A stretch of DNA of 64,000 nt from Echinococcus granulosus (lineage: Eukaryota > Platyhelminthes > Cestoda > Cyclophyllidea > Taeniidae). The translations under genes were made by a program, and so were the position numbers. Below, piece after piece: positions 48,522 to 61,346 of this stretch. The notes under the pieces are model-generated. The model saw only the letters and a list, made by a program, of their open reading frames with translations. It searched no databases and was not told the origin of the DNA. The stretch spans positions 570,929 to 634,928 of the forward strand of contig NW_020170412.1 in the NCBI RefSeq assembly GCF_000524195.1, in the 5' to 3' direction. Numbering within the stretch: position 1 is the stretch's first letter; every line of letters starts with the position of its first letter.

Positions 48522-51500
48522 CTAGTCGTCAGGCGCGAGTTTGGCTGTGTTGCCATGGGAGGCGGACGAGGAGACGGAGGAGGTGGCGGTGGCCGCGATT
48601 TCCACATCGCCAGGGCAGTAGACAGTGACTTTGGCGAACTTCCGACTTGTCCCCACGGGGCTCGGACTTAGCGTCACTGGTAGAAGTGTGGGGGCGTGGT
48701 TGTAGCCAGTTGGTGTAACCAGCATACCCACCGCCTCCTCTCCATTCTCCTCGGCCGCAGCCACCGCTGCCGCCGACACCACTGCGGCCGCTGCTGTCGT
48801 CGTGGTTGCTACCGTCACTGACGCCTCTACTGGTGATTCGACCTCCGCAACATTTACCACCTGAAAAGGGGACGACAAATATCAAAGTTTAATTTCTATT
48901 CGCTTCTCAAACTTTTTACGAGCAAGGTGTATTAATCACGGCTTCACAGCGCTGCTTCTTGACGTTCTCGGAGATCCACCGTGGTCTTGGTGGCTCTTCA
49001 GGAATTAGACTTTAGTCCAAATAGCTATGGATTTCCAGAAAGCGAAGCAGCGCATCGATGGATTTTCAAGAAAAACGAATCCTGACACGGTAGAAGTGGA
49101 GATAAAATCTAGGTCAAGAGCGAAGGCGTGTCACTACCACCCTGACCTCCAACGCACTGGGTGGGTGGCTTCAGATCGCACTTTTGCGATATCCTTACAG
49201 GGGACCTACACACACTTGACACCACATTTGATCTACCCACTCACCGATAAGGCGGTTTCATTGCAAACTCCTTTTTACCTGAAAAGTTATGAAGTTGTCG
49301 GTGAATAGGAGATTAAGTGACCTCCTACATCAATCATTCTCCTACTTTAGCGCTGTGCATGGCCGATTCCACAGATATGCCTCCTATGGAAATGTCTTTT
49401 TAAAAAAACTCTTTCAGTCAATTCCAGTCTGTGAGTAGAATTTAAAGGTGACCTTCAGCCGATACAGCCTTGGGAATTAGCTACACCTACCTTCAGCGCT
49501 GCTGTGGCGACATGCACATTACCAGCTACAGTCAGACCATGTTTTTTGTACTGGTTTTCCTACTAGTGTTGCACAACATCCACCTCTCTCCCCCCTCCCT
49601 CAAAGCTGCGTACCGAGGACGTAAACCAAAACATTTTTCGGGATTTCAAAGAAGGCGGTTCAACGTGTCTTTGAACTTTGCAATCATAAATGGCACTTCT
49701 TTGAACAGGCCATCTTAGCAAGAATCATGGCCCTACACCATCGTCAGAATGAAGGAGTCGCTAAAACGAGGAAGGTGAGGCCATAAAAGAGCAAGGCAGT
49801 GTAACCCAAGACGCCATATTTTTCCGAATGAGGAAATTCCACCGAATGTGCGTGAAGACACCACAAAATAGGGATTTTGGAAAAGAGGAAGTTGCTAATA
49901 ACGCTGATAGGCGACTCGCCCTACGGGAAATGCCATGCATGCCCATGGGGGTGTATGTGCACCCCTGCGGGGGCGATGTACTAACACAGCCGTGCAAAAG
50001 CTTTTGATTATTTATGGGGAAGAGAAGGGGGAGGACTGGCTGGAAGCGTAGTTGGGTTGCCACGTGGCAACAGATCGAATAAAAACCAAGGCTAGTGGTG
50101 GACCAACACCCCCAAGATTGGCCTACATGGATTTCAAAACACTGTCAGCCATAACTATAGCCCAGCAAAAGTCCAGAAAGCTGACTTGCGAGCGCTTCGA
50201 CGCACCGAGTGTGGACCCCGTAATGTGTATAAATTGGAAGCAAGCATTCGTACTCATGCGTAAGCTGTGAACCACGATCAGAGACTTCAGCTGTTGCTAA
50301 GGTCTTCCAAACCAACTACCCCAATCCCTCAACTTGATTGGACGAAATTTATGAGACAAACATGACTGAAAAAACATAGCCAAAAGCTCATAGGCGTGAG
50401 ATTGTGGTAAAATGAATTTGCCAAATTTTCTCACCACTGTCACAGTAACATGTCAGGTGTAGTGTTCGGGTACTTCTTCAGACCTTTCAGCCTTCTGTTA
50501 AAGGGGGAGGAGTCCTCAACAAGTTTTTCGGACAGCGTTTCGCTTTTGATGATTTACACATGAAAGAGCAACAACAACAGCGTAAGCCGTAAACACGACG
50601 GCAAAAAAAGGATGACTAAGGACCATTTGAAGGAAATGGGAGGCCATTAGCTCTGCAGTGCTTTTTGATGAATCAAAACCTTTCGAGAGAGGATGTGTAA
50701 AAAACTGAAGGTTTCTTAACCTACGGTAACTTGAAGCTTCTTGACACCGCAATCAAAGTGGCTGGGGCTCATCTTTGGTTCTACCTATTCCTTCCTTCGT
50801 TACTTTGCTGTGGAAGCTTGTCAACCTCTTCATGACACCTACCCAAGTATTGCGAACAGGGGCCCAGACTCTTGTGACGTGAATTCTGACTGAGCCACAA
50901 ACTATCAGAAATCCACCTGGTAGCCCAAGTACAACTATCCAGACTCGTCACTAGGGCTTCAGGAGAAAACTTATCACTACAGCACAGATATTTATTAGTC
51001 TAATATGGAAGCAACACTCGCACTGATAACCATAACGATTTAACTGCTGCTGAAAAAATAACCTAATGGAATTGTTCTTCCAACATCTTACATCCACTTC
51101 TCATTGTTTTGAACTTAAACAAAATGTTTGCGCAACACACAATTCGCTGAAATTAGTTAGCACAAAGTGTCACATATTTGTGACGCCAGGCTCGACTAAA
51201 AATCGGGGACGCCACACTTCCACCATCGATAGCAAACACGTCAAAAAGGGACATTTCACAATAACTCCGCTATTGCGACAGAAATTTCCAACATTAAGCT
51301 CTTGGTGCTATCACAGACACTGGAGTTGTAAAGGTTCGTGCGCTTACCGTTTCAATCACTTGAATATCCCAAATAGGATATTAGGTCACAAAGCTATTGC
51401 ATCGAAGTGAAATAACGCTTATTTCTTTGTTTAACCACACAAGCCTTTCAATCGTGTGCGGTTTGGCCACCACTTTGGCGTCACGGCGTCCAGTTCATGC

Positions 51501-54500
51501 CTATAGCCAATCAGCTCCTCCACCAATAAGCCGACTTCTTTGAGTGAACTCGGAATTCCACGCAAAGAAAAAACTCTCCACAATGTTTTATGTTTACAAA
51601 TGTAAATAAAACGCTTCCTACTTGTCTGCCAGATGCTTAAGCTTAAATAGACTGTTCCTACGGTGGAATGATATTTTCCTAGGCTGTTAAGAGCCGCACA
51701 ATTCCGTCCACGGAGGGCCGTCCAAATGAGCATTGACTTGAGACACAATAGTTTAGGGCATGAAGAGCACCTACCGTGGTGTCGGTGGACTGTTGGGTGG
51801 ACGGACAGAAGGTGGAGGATCCGGTATACTTGACCAGATATGCTGACTCGGGGTGCTGTCGAGAGTGAGCATTGAGGTTGCTACTCGTCGCGAAGGACTT
51901 GCCGCACACCATACAGTGGTACTGCTTTATCCCCAGGTGCACCGTCTGGAAGGCAAAGAACCAAACAGTCAGGATAAGTTTGGAGAAAAAAAACCAACTG
52001 CTTTTAGACGAAAAGGCTATTACAAATGCTTCCTTCTATCAAGAATAAACATTCGCCCTGAAAACGTTTCTCTGAGAGGGGCCACTGATAAGGCAATCGG
52101 AGGACGAGCCACGCTAACATTGTGCCAGGCGTATAATCACGGCAATACTAGAAATAATGGGCCACCGGTAGAACCACCTTATTCCGCAGGATCAGCTCCT
52201 GACAGTGTTAACCAGAAAGCATCATTTTAATTTAAGAAAAAAGTGTCCCATAAGGACTAAACCGACCCTGCCTTCATCCATCCATAAAACAATACCAGGT
52301 GTCATAGCATTATAAGGCTGAATATCACCAGGTTGGCTAAATGTACGGTCATCGAAAAAAAGCGAACTACAGAGAAGTCCCAATGATTCAGCATAATCTG
52401 CAGGAAAAGAAAAAAACAATTTAGTGCCATAAAGTGCACACATATATGCGTCTTCCGATTGAAAGGGCATGAGCTGAAGAGACCTATCACGGTAACTGAT
52501 ATGACGCGTACGCAGAATGTCAAACCGATTGACATGCTGCCGTGACACGGCTGAGGTCAATCCATACCGATGCAGTCCAAACACTGAACGGAGAGAAGGG
52601 TTCATGAGAAATCGCTTTTTATTAGATATCACCGAACGGTGGGTCAGGGTGAGCGAAAAAGACTAATGTAAGACTCCCAGCCATAAGAAAGGATGATTCT
52701 AGCTTTAACACTGGTTGGGGGATGATTTAAAGTACAGGTTTGGGGGTTTTAAAAGTGAAACCTATGGGCACAAGGAAGTTTGTGAAACGTAAAAAGCGGG
52801 CGCACGGAAAGTTCGAGAAAGAACAAAGTGTAGTTTTTTTGAAACCACCAAGGGAGCTTTGCTTTCAATAGGTGCAGATCACATGCCTGAAGCTGTCATC
52901 CGAAAAAGACTGCTAGGCAAGTCAAGCTTCGATACAATTTTAACAGATGAATTGAAATACGCAGGAACGAAACTCCAAGAATCGCCAGTAGGCTCTAACC
53001 CAGACTCCGAATGAGCATGATACAGACATCGGTAGAGATAGTAGCTTCCATTTAAACTTAGGGCGCGAAACCGTACATAAGAAATTTTGCCTCCCTTTGC
53101 ACACCATTCCCCTGTATCAGCGGCAGTGCTGTTCACGTTTACCTTAAAAATTTGGCACCTCTAGAGCGCACTTTGAAGGCTGGGTTTTGGTGAATTTAAA
53201 AAATGACAAGCAAAAAATATTTGTGCATGACTGGTTAAGTGCCATAACTTCACCTTCACCGCTTCAATGTACCTTCAAATCTCTCCGAAACACTACAAGT
53301 TCAAAAATATGGTAAGAATAAGCTCAATTTCGTAAAAAAAACTTAGCATTATACCACGATTGCCAAACTATCATTCAACAATACAGTCGTTGCAACGGAA
53401 AGCAAACCCGATTATAAAGGGGAGTACCTGGAGTTCTATTACTGAAAAATAAATCGTAGGGCAACAGAAGAGGGACGTATACTGCCGAAGAGCTAATCTG
53501 TGACGAACTCTAATAGAAGAGCTGAAAATGACGCCTAGCCTCGGAAACTACCCCAGTATTGTGTTCTGCAGGAAACAATTGGATAAGTTTGTTACGGTAC
53601 TTGGATAAAGATGTCAATTAAGCAAATACGCAATGCCTCCTCCACCTCTCGATTAGCTAGATGGAACCCAGATGGATATATGGCTGGGCAGCACTGAAGT
53701 GAGAACAAGGTAGCAAGGGGGAACAGACAAGGAACCCCATTTTCACAAAAATATTTTAAACGTCATCCTTCGTTATTTGATCCCAATTTCGGCCAGTGTA
53801 TTTACGACTAGCGATGGACATAGAAAATGGCCTGCACACTCCTCCTTCCCACGATACAGTTCCCAAACCGAAGCTCTAGATTTAGTGAAATCGCCAAGAG
53901 GGAACAGCGACGTTGCGGTTAAATATCGTCCTAGTTGCATGTAAATTCAATAATTGGCACGGTTGGTTCGAGGGTGCTTTTTCTTACAACATCGACGTGA
54001 AGTGCTACCCAAGGGGAGGAGAGGGGCCATGTAACGGTTTGATTACTTGTTTAGCATTTCGGTGTGGTTTTACGGACACTTAAAGCTCCACAATTGTACT
54101 TTCACAGGGTCGCATGGCCTACAAACCATGGCAGTAGTGCCTAGGTTCGTCTATGAACCTTTAATGCATATTCTGCTCCAGTATTGCGTTTTCTTTCCAT
54201 TCTCGCTATTCCTCACATTAATCACAAAAATTGCAGCGAGATACTGACTAATGGCCGGATAACATGCTTTACTTTAAAGGAATGTGCCATTAATCACCTC
54301 CTTTGCTCCCCCTCCTACACACGGACTGGTCTTACTGCAGAAGAGGTGAATGTGTGCGCCATGCGAGTCAAACTAGGCTTATTATAGGAATCGTACAAAA
54401 ACAGAGCAGCAGCATCATTAACAGACACGGTGATGACACACCCGATGATGAACGCGGAGATTGCTGGAGGTGGAGAATTGGCGGTCGCAGTCGGGACAAG

Positions 54501-55730
54501 GGTGTAGCCGAAGGCCCCAGTGGGCGCGCAAGTGTGTGGTGAGGGCGTTCGATGTGACGAATCGTCGGTCGCAGAGGTTGCAGCGGAATGGACGGTCACC
54601 CGAATGTGTCCTCATATGTGTCTGCAGGTACAGCATCATTTGTGCTTTTGTTATGGAATGAGGGGATTTCAACTTTGGTCAAAATGGGATAGGTAAGGTA
54701 TAACATTCTCCAACAAAAATGCTACTTATAGCTATTTTAAGCAGGCACTGGACATTCACTTCGCCTCGTCCCTCCGAACGCTTAAGACTGGCTCCAAGCT
54801 TCCGTGCTTGAAAACTCATACACTACTTAAACTAAATTAAGTAGCAAAAATATGCAAACCTACCTTAAGATTGCTGGAGCTGCTGAAGTCGGCACTACAG
54901 AGGGTACATTTGTAGGGCCTCTCACGCGTGTGCGTCCTTTCGTGAGTGAGAATATTGCACATGGTAGCACTGGTCTTGTCACAAAAGCGGCATTTAAAGG
55001 GCTTCTCGCCACGATGTAACCGCATATGCTGCTTCAAACTGGCCGAATTGGCAAAAACGCGTAAACAGAGACTGCACTGGTTGCGTTTCAACGGAGCACT
55101 GGGTGCCCGCCTGCTTTGCTGTTGTTGTTGCTGATGCTGTTGCGACTCGGTCAAGCCGTTGACAATTGGTGCACTGGTATGTTCACGACAGTGTGTGGTA
55201 ATGAAGGCGTTTAGGAAGGACTCCTGGCCGTAAAATTCGCGTTGGTTGCGATCTGTGTCGTAACGACTTCGTGGAATGGTAGGGAACGGAGCCAAGTGGC
55301 TAAACGTAAATGAACAAACATTGCTACTTAACAAATGCCATTAAGAAGGACAATGTGAGTCGAAAATATGAAGCATGAGCAAAGACCGTGGAGAGCCAAC
55401 TCCAATTTAATTTTAAGCACAGTTTTAGTAGTACTCAGTGATAAGGCAGACCCAAGAACAGATGCTAAAAGGCAGACCGAAATTACCAAGACTGCAGTTT
55501 TTATGAAAAAAATTAGAAGGGTTGAGGAGTGAAGAATACACAAGGCCAGAGGGCAATTACTTTTGACCTTTTATAGCGAGAAGGAACTGCTAATTACCCG
55601 GGTAAGGTGTTTAAAAAGACATGCTTTGGCATTGGAGCGATGTTAGTCAAATCGACATCGTCATCCAACGCATATCCATCGGGGTCAACTTTGGCTGCGT
55701 TTGCGAGCTCATTCGAAGCATCCATTGCCA
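48522..55730 (-). CDS. Six-finger C2H2 zinc-finger protein
   Basis: Five exons join in phase: 55598-55730, 54864-55299, 54442-54621, 51775-51945 and 48522-48860. From the first in-frame ATG (55725) this gives 417 residues; an acceptor at 55730 means a 5' UTR intron or more coding may lie upstream. After an N-terminal part with a Gln-rich run (QQHQQQQQQ) come six C-x2-C-x12-H-x3-5-H fingers: CSLC..., CRFC..., CTLC..., CNLC..., CPDC... and CMVC.... Linkers are near TGEKP type (RGEKPF, TRERPY, SGDRPF, LGIKQY). Fingers 3 and 5 are each split by an intron near the SSNL helix. The last exon is an Ala/Thr/Ser/Val-rich tail. It is probably a nuclear DNA-binding transcription regulator. I could not assign it to a named family. 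Introns are up to 2.9 kb. Confidence 0.82.
48861..51774 (-). other. Last intron of the zinc-finger gene
   Basis: Bounded by GTAGGT at 51774 and TTTTCAG at 48861. No exon with zinc-finger or other recognisable character. Short frames only. Confidence 0.6.
51946..54441 (-). other. Intron of the zinc-finger gene containing a repeat copy
   Basis: Bounded by a GTGTGT donor at 54441 and a TTCCAG acceptor at 51946. It holds repeat copy E (53.5-54.2 kb). A 136-codon minus-strand frame (52222-52632) crosses a good acceptor (TTTTCCTGCAG near 52400) but has no ties to the finger exons. Confidence 0.6.
53490..54200 (+). repeat. Dispersed repeat family, copy E (most complete, about 700 bp)
   Basis: It joins the 5' blocks of copy D (GAAGAGCTGAAAATGACGCC, AAAGATGTCAATTAAGCAAA, GCCTCCTCCACCTCTCGATT, TGGAACCCAGATGGATATAT, CGACTAGCGATGGACATAGA) to the core and 3' blocks of copies A and B. 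The latter are ACGATACAGTTCCCAAACCG, TAGTGAAATCGCCAAGAGGG, GGTTTGATTACTTGTTTAGC and CTTAAAGCTCCACAATTGTA. So the full unit is at least 700 bp. It lies antisense inside an intron of the zinc-finger gene. Confidence 0.75.
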
Positions 55731-57699
55731 CTGAAAATGGAAGATACTGTGAGGTTGGAGGAATGTCAATTCAGAACGATCGTTTTTACCAGCGCCAAGA
55801 GGCTACTGGGTGACAGACACTATGTAGCGGGATCCACTCATAAGACTAAAAGGAGCAATGGGCAGGGATATGATACAGTTAATAGCAATCAGTTTCATTT
55901 GTCTGAGGCATCATCAAGAATGTTCAGCTCGTGCCACTTTCCGAGTACTCTTTCCGAGCGACATCCTACAGTGCAAATGACTCGAAACACCAGCAAAAAC
56001 ATGACTAGATAATGAAGGTGCATTACGCCTGCGTTCGGAAAGCTCTATGTACGTGAGCCAGTCAGGTGTCATACCGAAGCTTGGAAAAAAGCAATGCAAT
56101 GACCGACCGAAAAATATGCAGTAGAAATACGAATCATGCGAGCTAGCCACTCCTCGAGCAAAATTTGATCACCTCCGATCATAGCCGCCAAAGCAGGACT
56201 GCCGAATGGATTCAGCCGCGTTAATCAGCTTAGGAATTGGAGATAATCCCCCCATTCAAGGTTCACTTTTTACCGTTGTCAAGGCATTTAGTAAAATTAG
56301 GTAAGCTACCTTAGGATTCAATAGTGTTTGTCATAATAGTCTAGGAAGGTGTAAGGATTGACGAGTGAACATCCGTAGAAGCGGAAACGTTGTCTTCCAA
56401 ATTGGCCCACCACTAGTGTGAAGAGCTACAACTCCACTGAACACGATCAAACAAACCATTGCAAACAAACTACCTCAAAAATCAATTCATTGGCATTTGT
56501 AAGACCTTCTATCAAGCTAAGGTTACCTACAAACCGAAAAACAATAGGAGCTTCGCACACTAAAATCACGATTAAAAGCAATTCCGCTGCCAGTCTAGGT
56601 GTGCACCCTTCCAAAAACATCTTTGCTATTTGTCTATAGAGGAGTCAAAACAATATCCAACAAGGACATCACTATATACTATTTGGTAAGATAAAAGGAT
56701 AATAGCACTCGTGTCGTAATTTAACAAGGATGAAAACTGTCCAAAAGGTGCAAAATGTTGAACGTTCAGGACAGCAAGAAAAGCGGGCAGGAAGGACTTA
56801 AGTAAAGGGAATTATTGAAACAGCATCAACTCACTCAGAAAAAAAGTTGACAAGAATGACGCACTGAAAGGTTTAGCGAACAATACAAGCTATCATGAAA
56901 GCTATTGTACATAGTAAACGCAAAATACACACCGAGTCTTCACAGATATGACGAATTAACGGCAGGATTTTGCAGTTTAAATCAACTATCAGTAAAGAAT
57001 ATTTACAGGGCTACCAATGCACAAGGTCAAATTATCTACAACGACCGCCGCTACTGATTTGACCAAATTTCAAAGTCATCTGCATGTTCATCTCATCACA
57101 TGGGACACTTTTTTAGGTATGCTCATAGAATGCCTTACTGGCTTGTGTGCAAAAGTAAACATTTATTAGTTGAATTATGATATACTAGTTTTTGGCTGCA
57201 GAAATGCTTCCACTGCTCAAACGTAAAAATTCAATATAATAAATTTATCCTTAAAATTTGTGAGCATGCTCCACGAACTGCCTGTGCAATGAAACTAACT
57301 GCTGCTAGAAAAATTTTTGGGCAGAAGCTGAAGTACTCATATAGGGCTGAAAAGTATATTTACGGTAAGAGTGAGCGCATGTGCGTGTGTCTACGACAAC
57401 GGCGTTGAGACAGAAAATTGCTTTGATTAGATTGTTTCTCTGGAATCACCACTGTATATATAAGCACAAAGTATATTTTGCTTTCATTTTTCAGTCTTTA
57501 AATAGTGATATACTATGCTTAACAATGGCCTCATACTAAGACAATAATTGGCGGGGTTGCAATAAGCTATAAGCTGACGGTCTGATTAAAGACAATAAAA
57601 GCATTTTGAATAAAAAAAACTACACCAAAAGAAATGCTTGGTGGGTAATTAGTCAACGAACCGTCTTTTTTGATACGATCAAATTTTCCATCGGAATAG
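55731..57699. other. Intergenic region upstream of the zinc-finger gene
   Basis: AT-rich, expected to hold the promoter and any 5' exon of the minus-strand zinc-finger gene and the 3' UTR of the next minus-strand gene. No exon or repeat could be supported. Confidence 0.4.
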
Positions 57700-59891
57700 T
57701 TATGCCGATTCCAGCCCTAAGAACTTCGTAAGAAGCACAGTTAGGCTATTTTTCTTTAGCAATTTTCCCATCTCATTCCCCACAGATACATCCAAAATGG
57801 TCACTCTGCGAATTGCTGCCAGCTGGGATCTTACTGAGACCAAGGTATTCGACTCCATTCTACACTGAGTCCCCTGAATGGTAAATCCTAGACCCTGTGA
57901 TTGCAACAATTTGCTGTCAATAAGTGAAATTCTCTGATTCGGATGCTGAGACATTAAAAAGGAAGGAGTTATATGTCGTGACACTTCTACTTTTCATTTA
58001 AAATGTGTTAATTGTAAAATCCCTATTTTAATTAAATTGGCCACTTTGGTCCATAAAGATCATCTACCCTAGTCAGAGAATACCTTCAATTTTGACTAGT
58101 CGGGATTACTCTACCCCTATAGTAACCGTTGAATTCCGTGGGTCAAAAAACAAATGCCCAAGACACCGGAAGCCATGCCTGACCGCAGCCTTGTCACTTT
58201 TATTATTCTCGCGGAGGACTTGCAAAAACAAACTTGTCTTCTCAATAACTCAATTCACAAAAAGTATCAGACTTAAACTGTACTACATTCAAAAATTGGT
58301 CACAAACAAGTGCTGGCAAGAAGGAGGCCAAAGGTGATAAAGTAGTAACAGAACTGGTCTTTTACTGTACCAACTCATCTTATTTAATTATCAAAAAGAA
58401 CCTTCCACATGAAAGCACATTGCATGACTTTTGTTCTGGTTATCCTTGAAAATGACTTCGTAGATAATGAAGGACTATCCCTCTCCCAAATGTGTGCCTC
58501 TGCCCACTTCCTTAAGACGATCCACGAACAACAGAGAAAGAACCTCACACGAGGGGATCAACAAAAAAAACAGGCTCACGAAACTTAAACATACAGTTGA
58601 TCTCAACTGACCTTATAATTTTCAAAGATGCTCACTTAGATATTGTTCGACTTCAAAATATAGTGAGCCTACTGATACCGTAAATAAGTAGCAACGTCTA
58701 GAATCCATTTCTCCCTTTAACCAAATAGGTGTGTAGTTGACTTATCTCGACAGCAAACATCTATCAATCCTTGCATGGATAAAACAAGCGAGTATTTCGT
58801 CCTTATTGGGTATTTACACCACCAAAAGCACAGGCTCACGTGGCATTGCAATGAGACGATTCTCAACCCACCTGGGCATCACTGCACACTCCAGTGCGAT
58901 AGCATGAGGTTGAGACTTGACGAGGTAAGCACCAAACTTGAATCTGCTGAAAATGCACCACCTTGTGCCCTGTGACCATCCAATGACTAATACTCCATTC
59001 ACTTAAAAAGGACAGGCCAAACTTTACGGGGCACGGCGATGACACCTCGACAACACCGCCATTGTGTAAAAACAGCCTCGTGAATCCAGTCTCGTGTAAA
59101 CAAAATGAACTGCTTTCGTCCTTTTTCGTGAATGACTGGGTTCGACTAGATGAGCGTGTCTTAGTTGACCAATTTTGTTTGATCAGTTGGGTGGAACCGA
59201 CACCTAGTGCCACCGGATGACACGGGCACAATCCCAGATATCGACCATTACTTGAGGGAGGAGGGCCGAAGGGACAAACCTGAAAAGTGATGAGACTCAG
59301 CGAATGCATACTTACTGCAGAAGCCCACAGCTGAAATAACCCGATAATTGCAGGAAACAAAGAAAGTCAGCACCAGCCTACAACACCGAGTCCGAGTTCT
59401 CGCACCCACACAGAATACTTACTATACATCATCACCGGCGATAAAAACATGGCTTTTGGAGTACCACTAAGAGGGGACAATACTAGGGCAAACAACAAAC
59501 CACCAGGTACTCTCATCGCTTAACCACGGGGAAAAAGGCCACCTCCCTCAACACGTAGAACAGTTAATTTACTCTCCTGAGGCACTGAATATTTTAACCT
59601 ACCCTATCAGTAGACAGCTAAAGGATCGACGACGCTAACCCCACACAAGTTCACAGATCACATTGATCTAAACCAGTCGATTGCGGATTGTTACTGAACA
59701 TCAAGTGGACCCTTGCATTTTCGAAGCGCTCCAGATACTTACCATCAAACACAACTTCCACACCAAAAGCCGAATCAAAACCACGGAGATGGTACACCTC
59801 ACCAGGTAGCCGAAATGTGCGCAACACCATCGCACCCACTACAATGCCGAGAGGCGACAGGACCACCAGGTTGGCAAGAGACGATAAGAAA
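57700..59891 (-). CDS. Unrecognised multi-exon gene (partial exon chain)
   Basis: Exon-like segments in the same orientation are 59743 to about 59888, with GTAAGT donor and TTGACTAG acceptor, and about 59432-59490, with GTAAGT donor. Next is 59.3 kb down to about 58.95 kb, ending before GTCTGGTGC or a nearby donor, and a likely last exon, 57700 to about 57970. The first encodes LANLVVLSPLGIVVGAMVLR, then FRLPGEVYHLRGFDSAFGVE, and continues in phase with VLSPLSGTPKAMFLSPVMMY. The third has NGRYLGLCPCHPVALGVGST and LFLHNGGVVEVSSPCPVKFG. The last has QRISLIDSKLLQSQGLGFTI and ends KFLGLESA. A junction between the second and third could not be made without a stop, so the chain is incomplete or my borders are off. 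A hydrophobic segment in the first exon could be a membrane helix. Function unknown. Confidence 0.4.
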
Positions 59892-60232
59892 ACCTCCACT
59901 AGTCAAAACGACACAAATCAAAGATTCAGTTGTGCACAAATCCAAACAAGTTGTTCAAAAATGCAGCAGTAACCCTCTCACTAAAAAATAGGCCTAGATT
60001 TACGAAACGCACATATGAACCGCAGCAACCAACAAAAGCAATACGTGAAGCAAACATGTGATCAGAAAAGCAACACAAGCCAAAATAATCCGAAGGGAGA
60101 GACCCCACCCATGGGACAGCTAAAACGCCTAATGCCAAGGCCATATAACAGGACACGTGAGAAGACCGCAAAAAAAATCACACAAAAGACAAGCTCTTTT
60201 CAAATACCATAACTCATATTGACCATGCATAT

Positions 60233-60590
60233 TCAAAACTGGATCATTTGACCCTTCTTTTTCTTGTCACCACCAAGTTCGAAGTGCTTGCATCTCTTGA
60301 TCCTCATCTGTTGCTTGTATTTGCATTCGGTGCACTCAAGGCGGAGAACAATTTTCTTGGTAGTCTTCGCCTTCTTCCGGAAAATGGGCTTCGTCTGACC
60401 ACCGTAGCCTAAGTTTACAGTATAAAGAGGAGAGCAAAAGCAAACCTGACTGCTTTCTGTCATAACGCCTTTTCCCTTGAGTATAAAGTCCGGCTTTACC
60501 AGCCTTGTATTGCGACACTTTATGTAGTGTGTGCTTTTTGCACTTGGAACTTTTACAAAAGGTCCTTCTGGTTTTTGGAACATTAACCAT
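60233..60590 (-). CDS. RPL36A: Ribosomal protein eL42 (L44/L36a)
   Basis: Two exons, 60446-60590 and 60233-60408, split by a 37-nt intron, give 106 residues, the normal length. It starts [12 protein letters not shown], as the family does. It includes [39 protein letters not shown], two CxxC-type zinc-binding pairs (Cys at the start of CKSSKC, and CTECKYKQQ... with [17 protein letters not shown]) and the conserved end QMIQF. It sits in the 60S subunit near the E site. The protein is intact. It is transcribed away from eL37; the two start codons are 756 bp apart. Confidence 0.97.
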
Positions 60591-61346
60591 CACGATGGCC
60601 AAGCACACACGACCGAGTGGAAAGTAGCGCCACCTCCTTACAAAGTAGTTAAAACACTCATAATCAAACTCTAGGGATGCAGATGATCATATGCTAGAGT
60701 CATTAATGTTGCGAAGGCTGACGTTAAAAAAATTAGCTGCAGTCTTTTCAAAGGCACATTGATTTATATGTACTTACCTTAATCAAAAGCCTACATTAAC
60801 ATGCACTATTAATGATTAACTCACAGGGTATTAAAGAATTTTCTGTTTTAAAAATTGCAATAACAAAACACTTTTTCTAATAGGCTAATACTAGGTTCCA
60901 GAAAGCAAGACGTACCAATGCCTTCGTAAGCCCTAGACGAGGCATAAAATTTTCCCTTTTTAAAAAGATATCCCTAAAAAGAAAATTGTCAATAAAACGG
61001 CTTTTCATATCCTTCCCTCTCGGAAATCCTCTAAAGCACAATAAATAGTTATGCTTCCCCGGGTTAAAGTCAGAGTTTTTGCACTAATGCCCTTGGATAG
61101 CGCAAGGGTTTAAAGGGCTGAAAGACAATGCCTCCTATACAAACATTTGAGTTTATTGCGCGTTTTCTTCCTTTTTTGTCCATTAACAACTGGTATTTCT
61201 ACCTCTGACATCGCCTCCCACTGCCATTTGTTTTAGTTACCTGGCGCGGTCCCCTTCGCTGCTTTTGGTGTCGGTGAGCGTGCGCCTCTTGGCATTTGGC
61301 TTTCTCCTACTTATCATTCCTTACATTCGTCTTTAAATATTTAGAA
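60591..61346. promoter_or_regulatory. Shared intergenic promoter region of eL42 and eL37
   Basis: The two ribosomal protein genes face away from each other across this 756-bp AT-rich stretch. Near eL37 a pyrimidine-rich GCGGTCCCCTTCGCTGCTTT is followed by GTGAGCG at about 61274, which with TTTAG before the ATG would bound a 5' UTR intron of about 70 nt. No TATA box was identified. That it is a bidirectional promoter is inferred from arrangement only. Confidence 0.4.

Noticed and set aside
52222..52632. 136-codon minus-strand frame inside a zinc-finger gene intron
   Set aside because: No motif, contains a good internal acceptor, overlaps another hydrophobic frame, and cannot be joined in phase to the finger exons with confidence.
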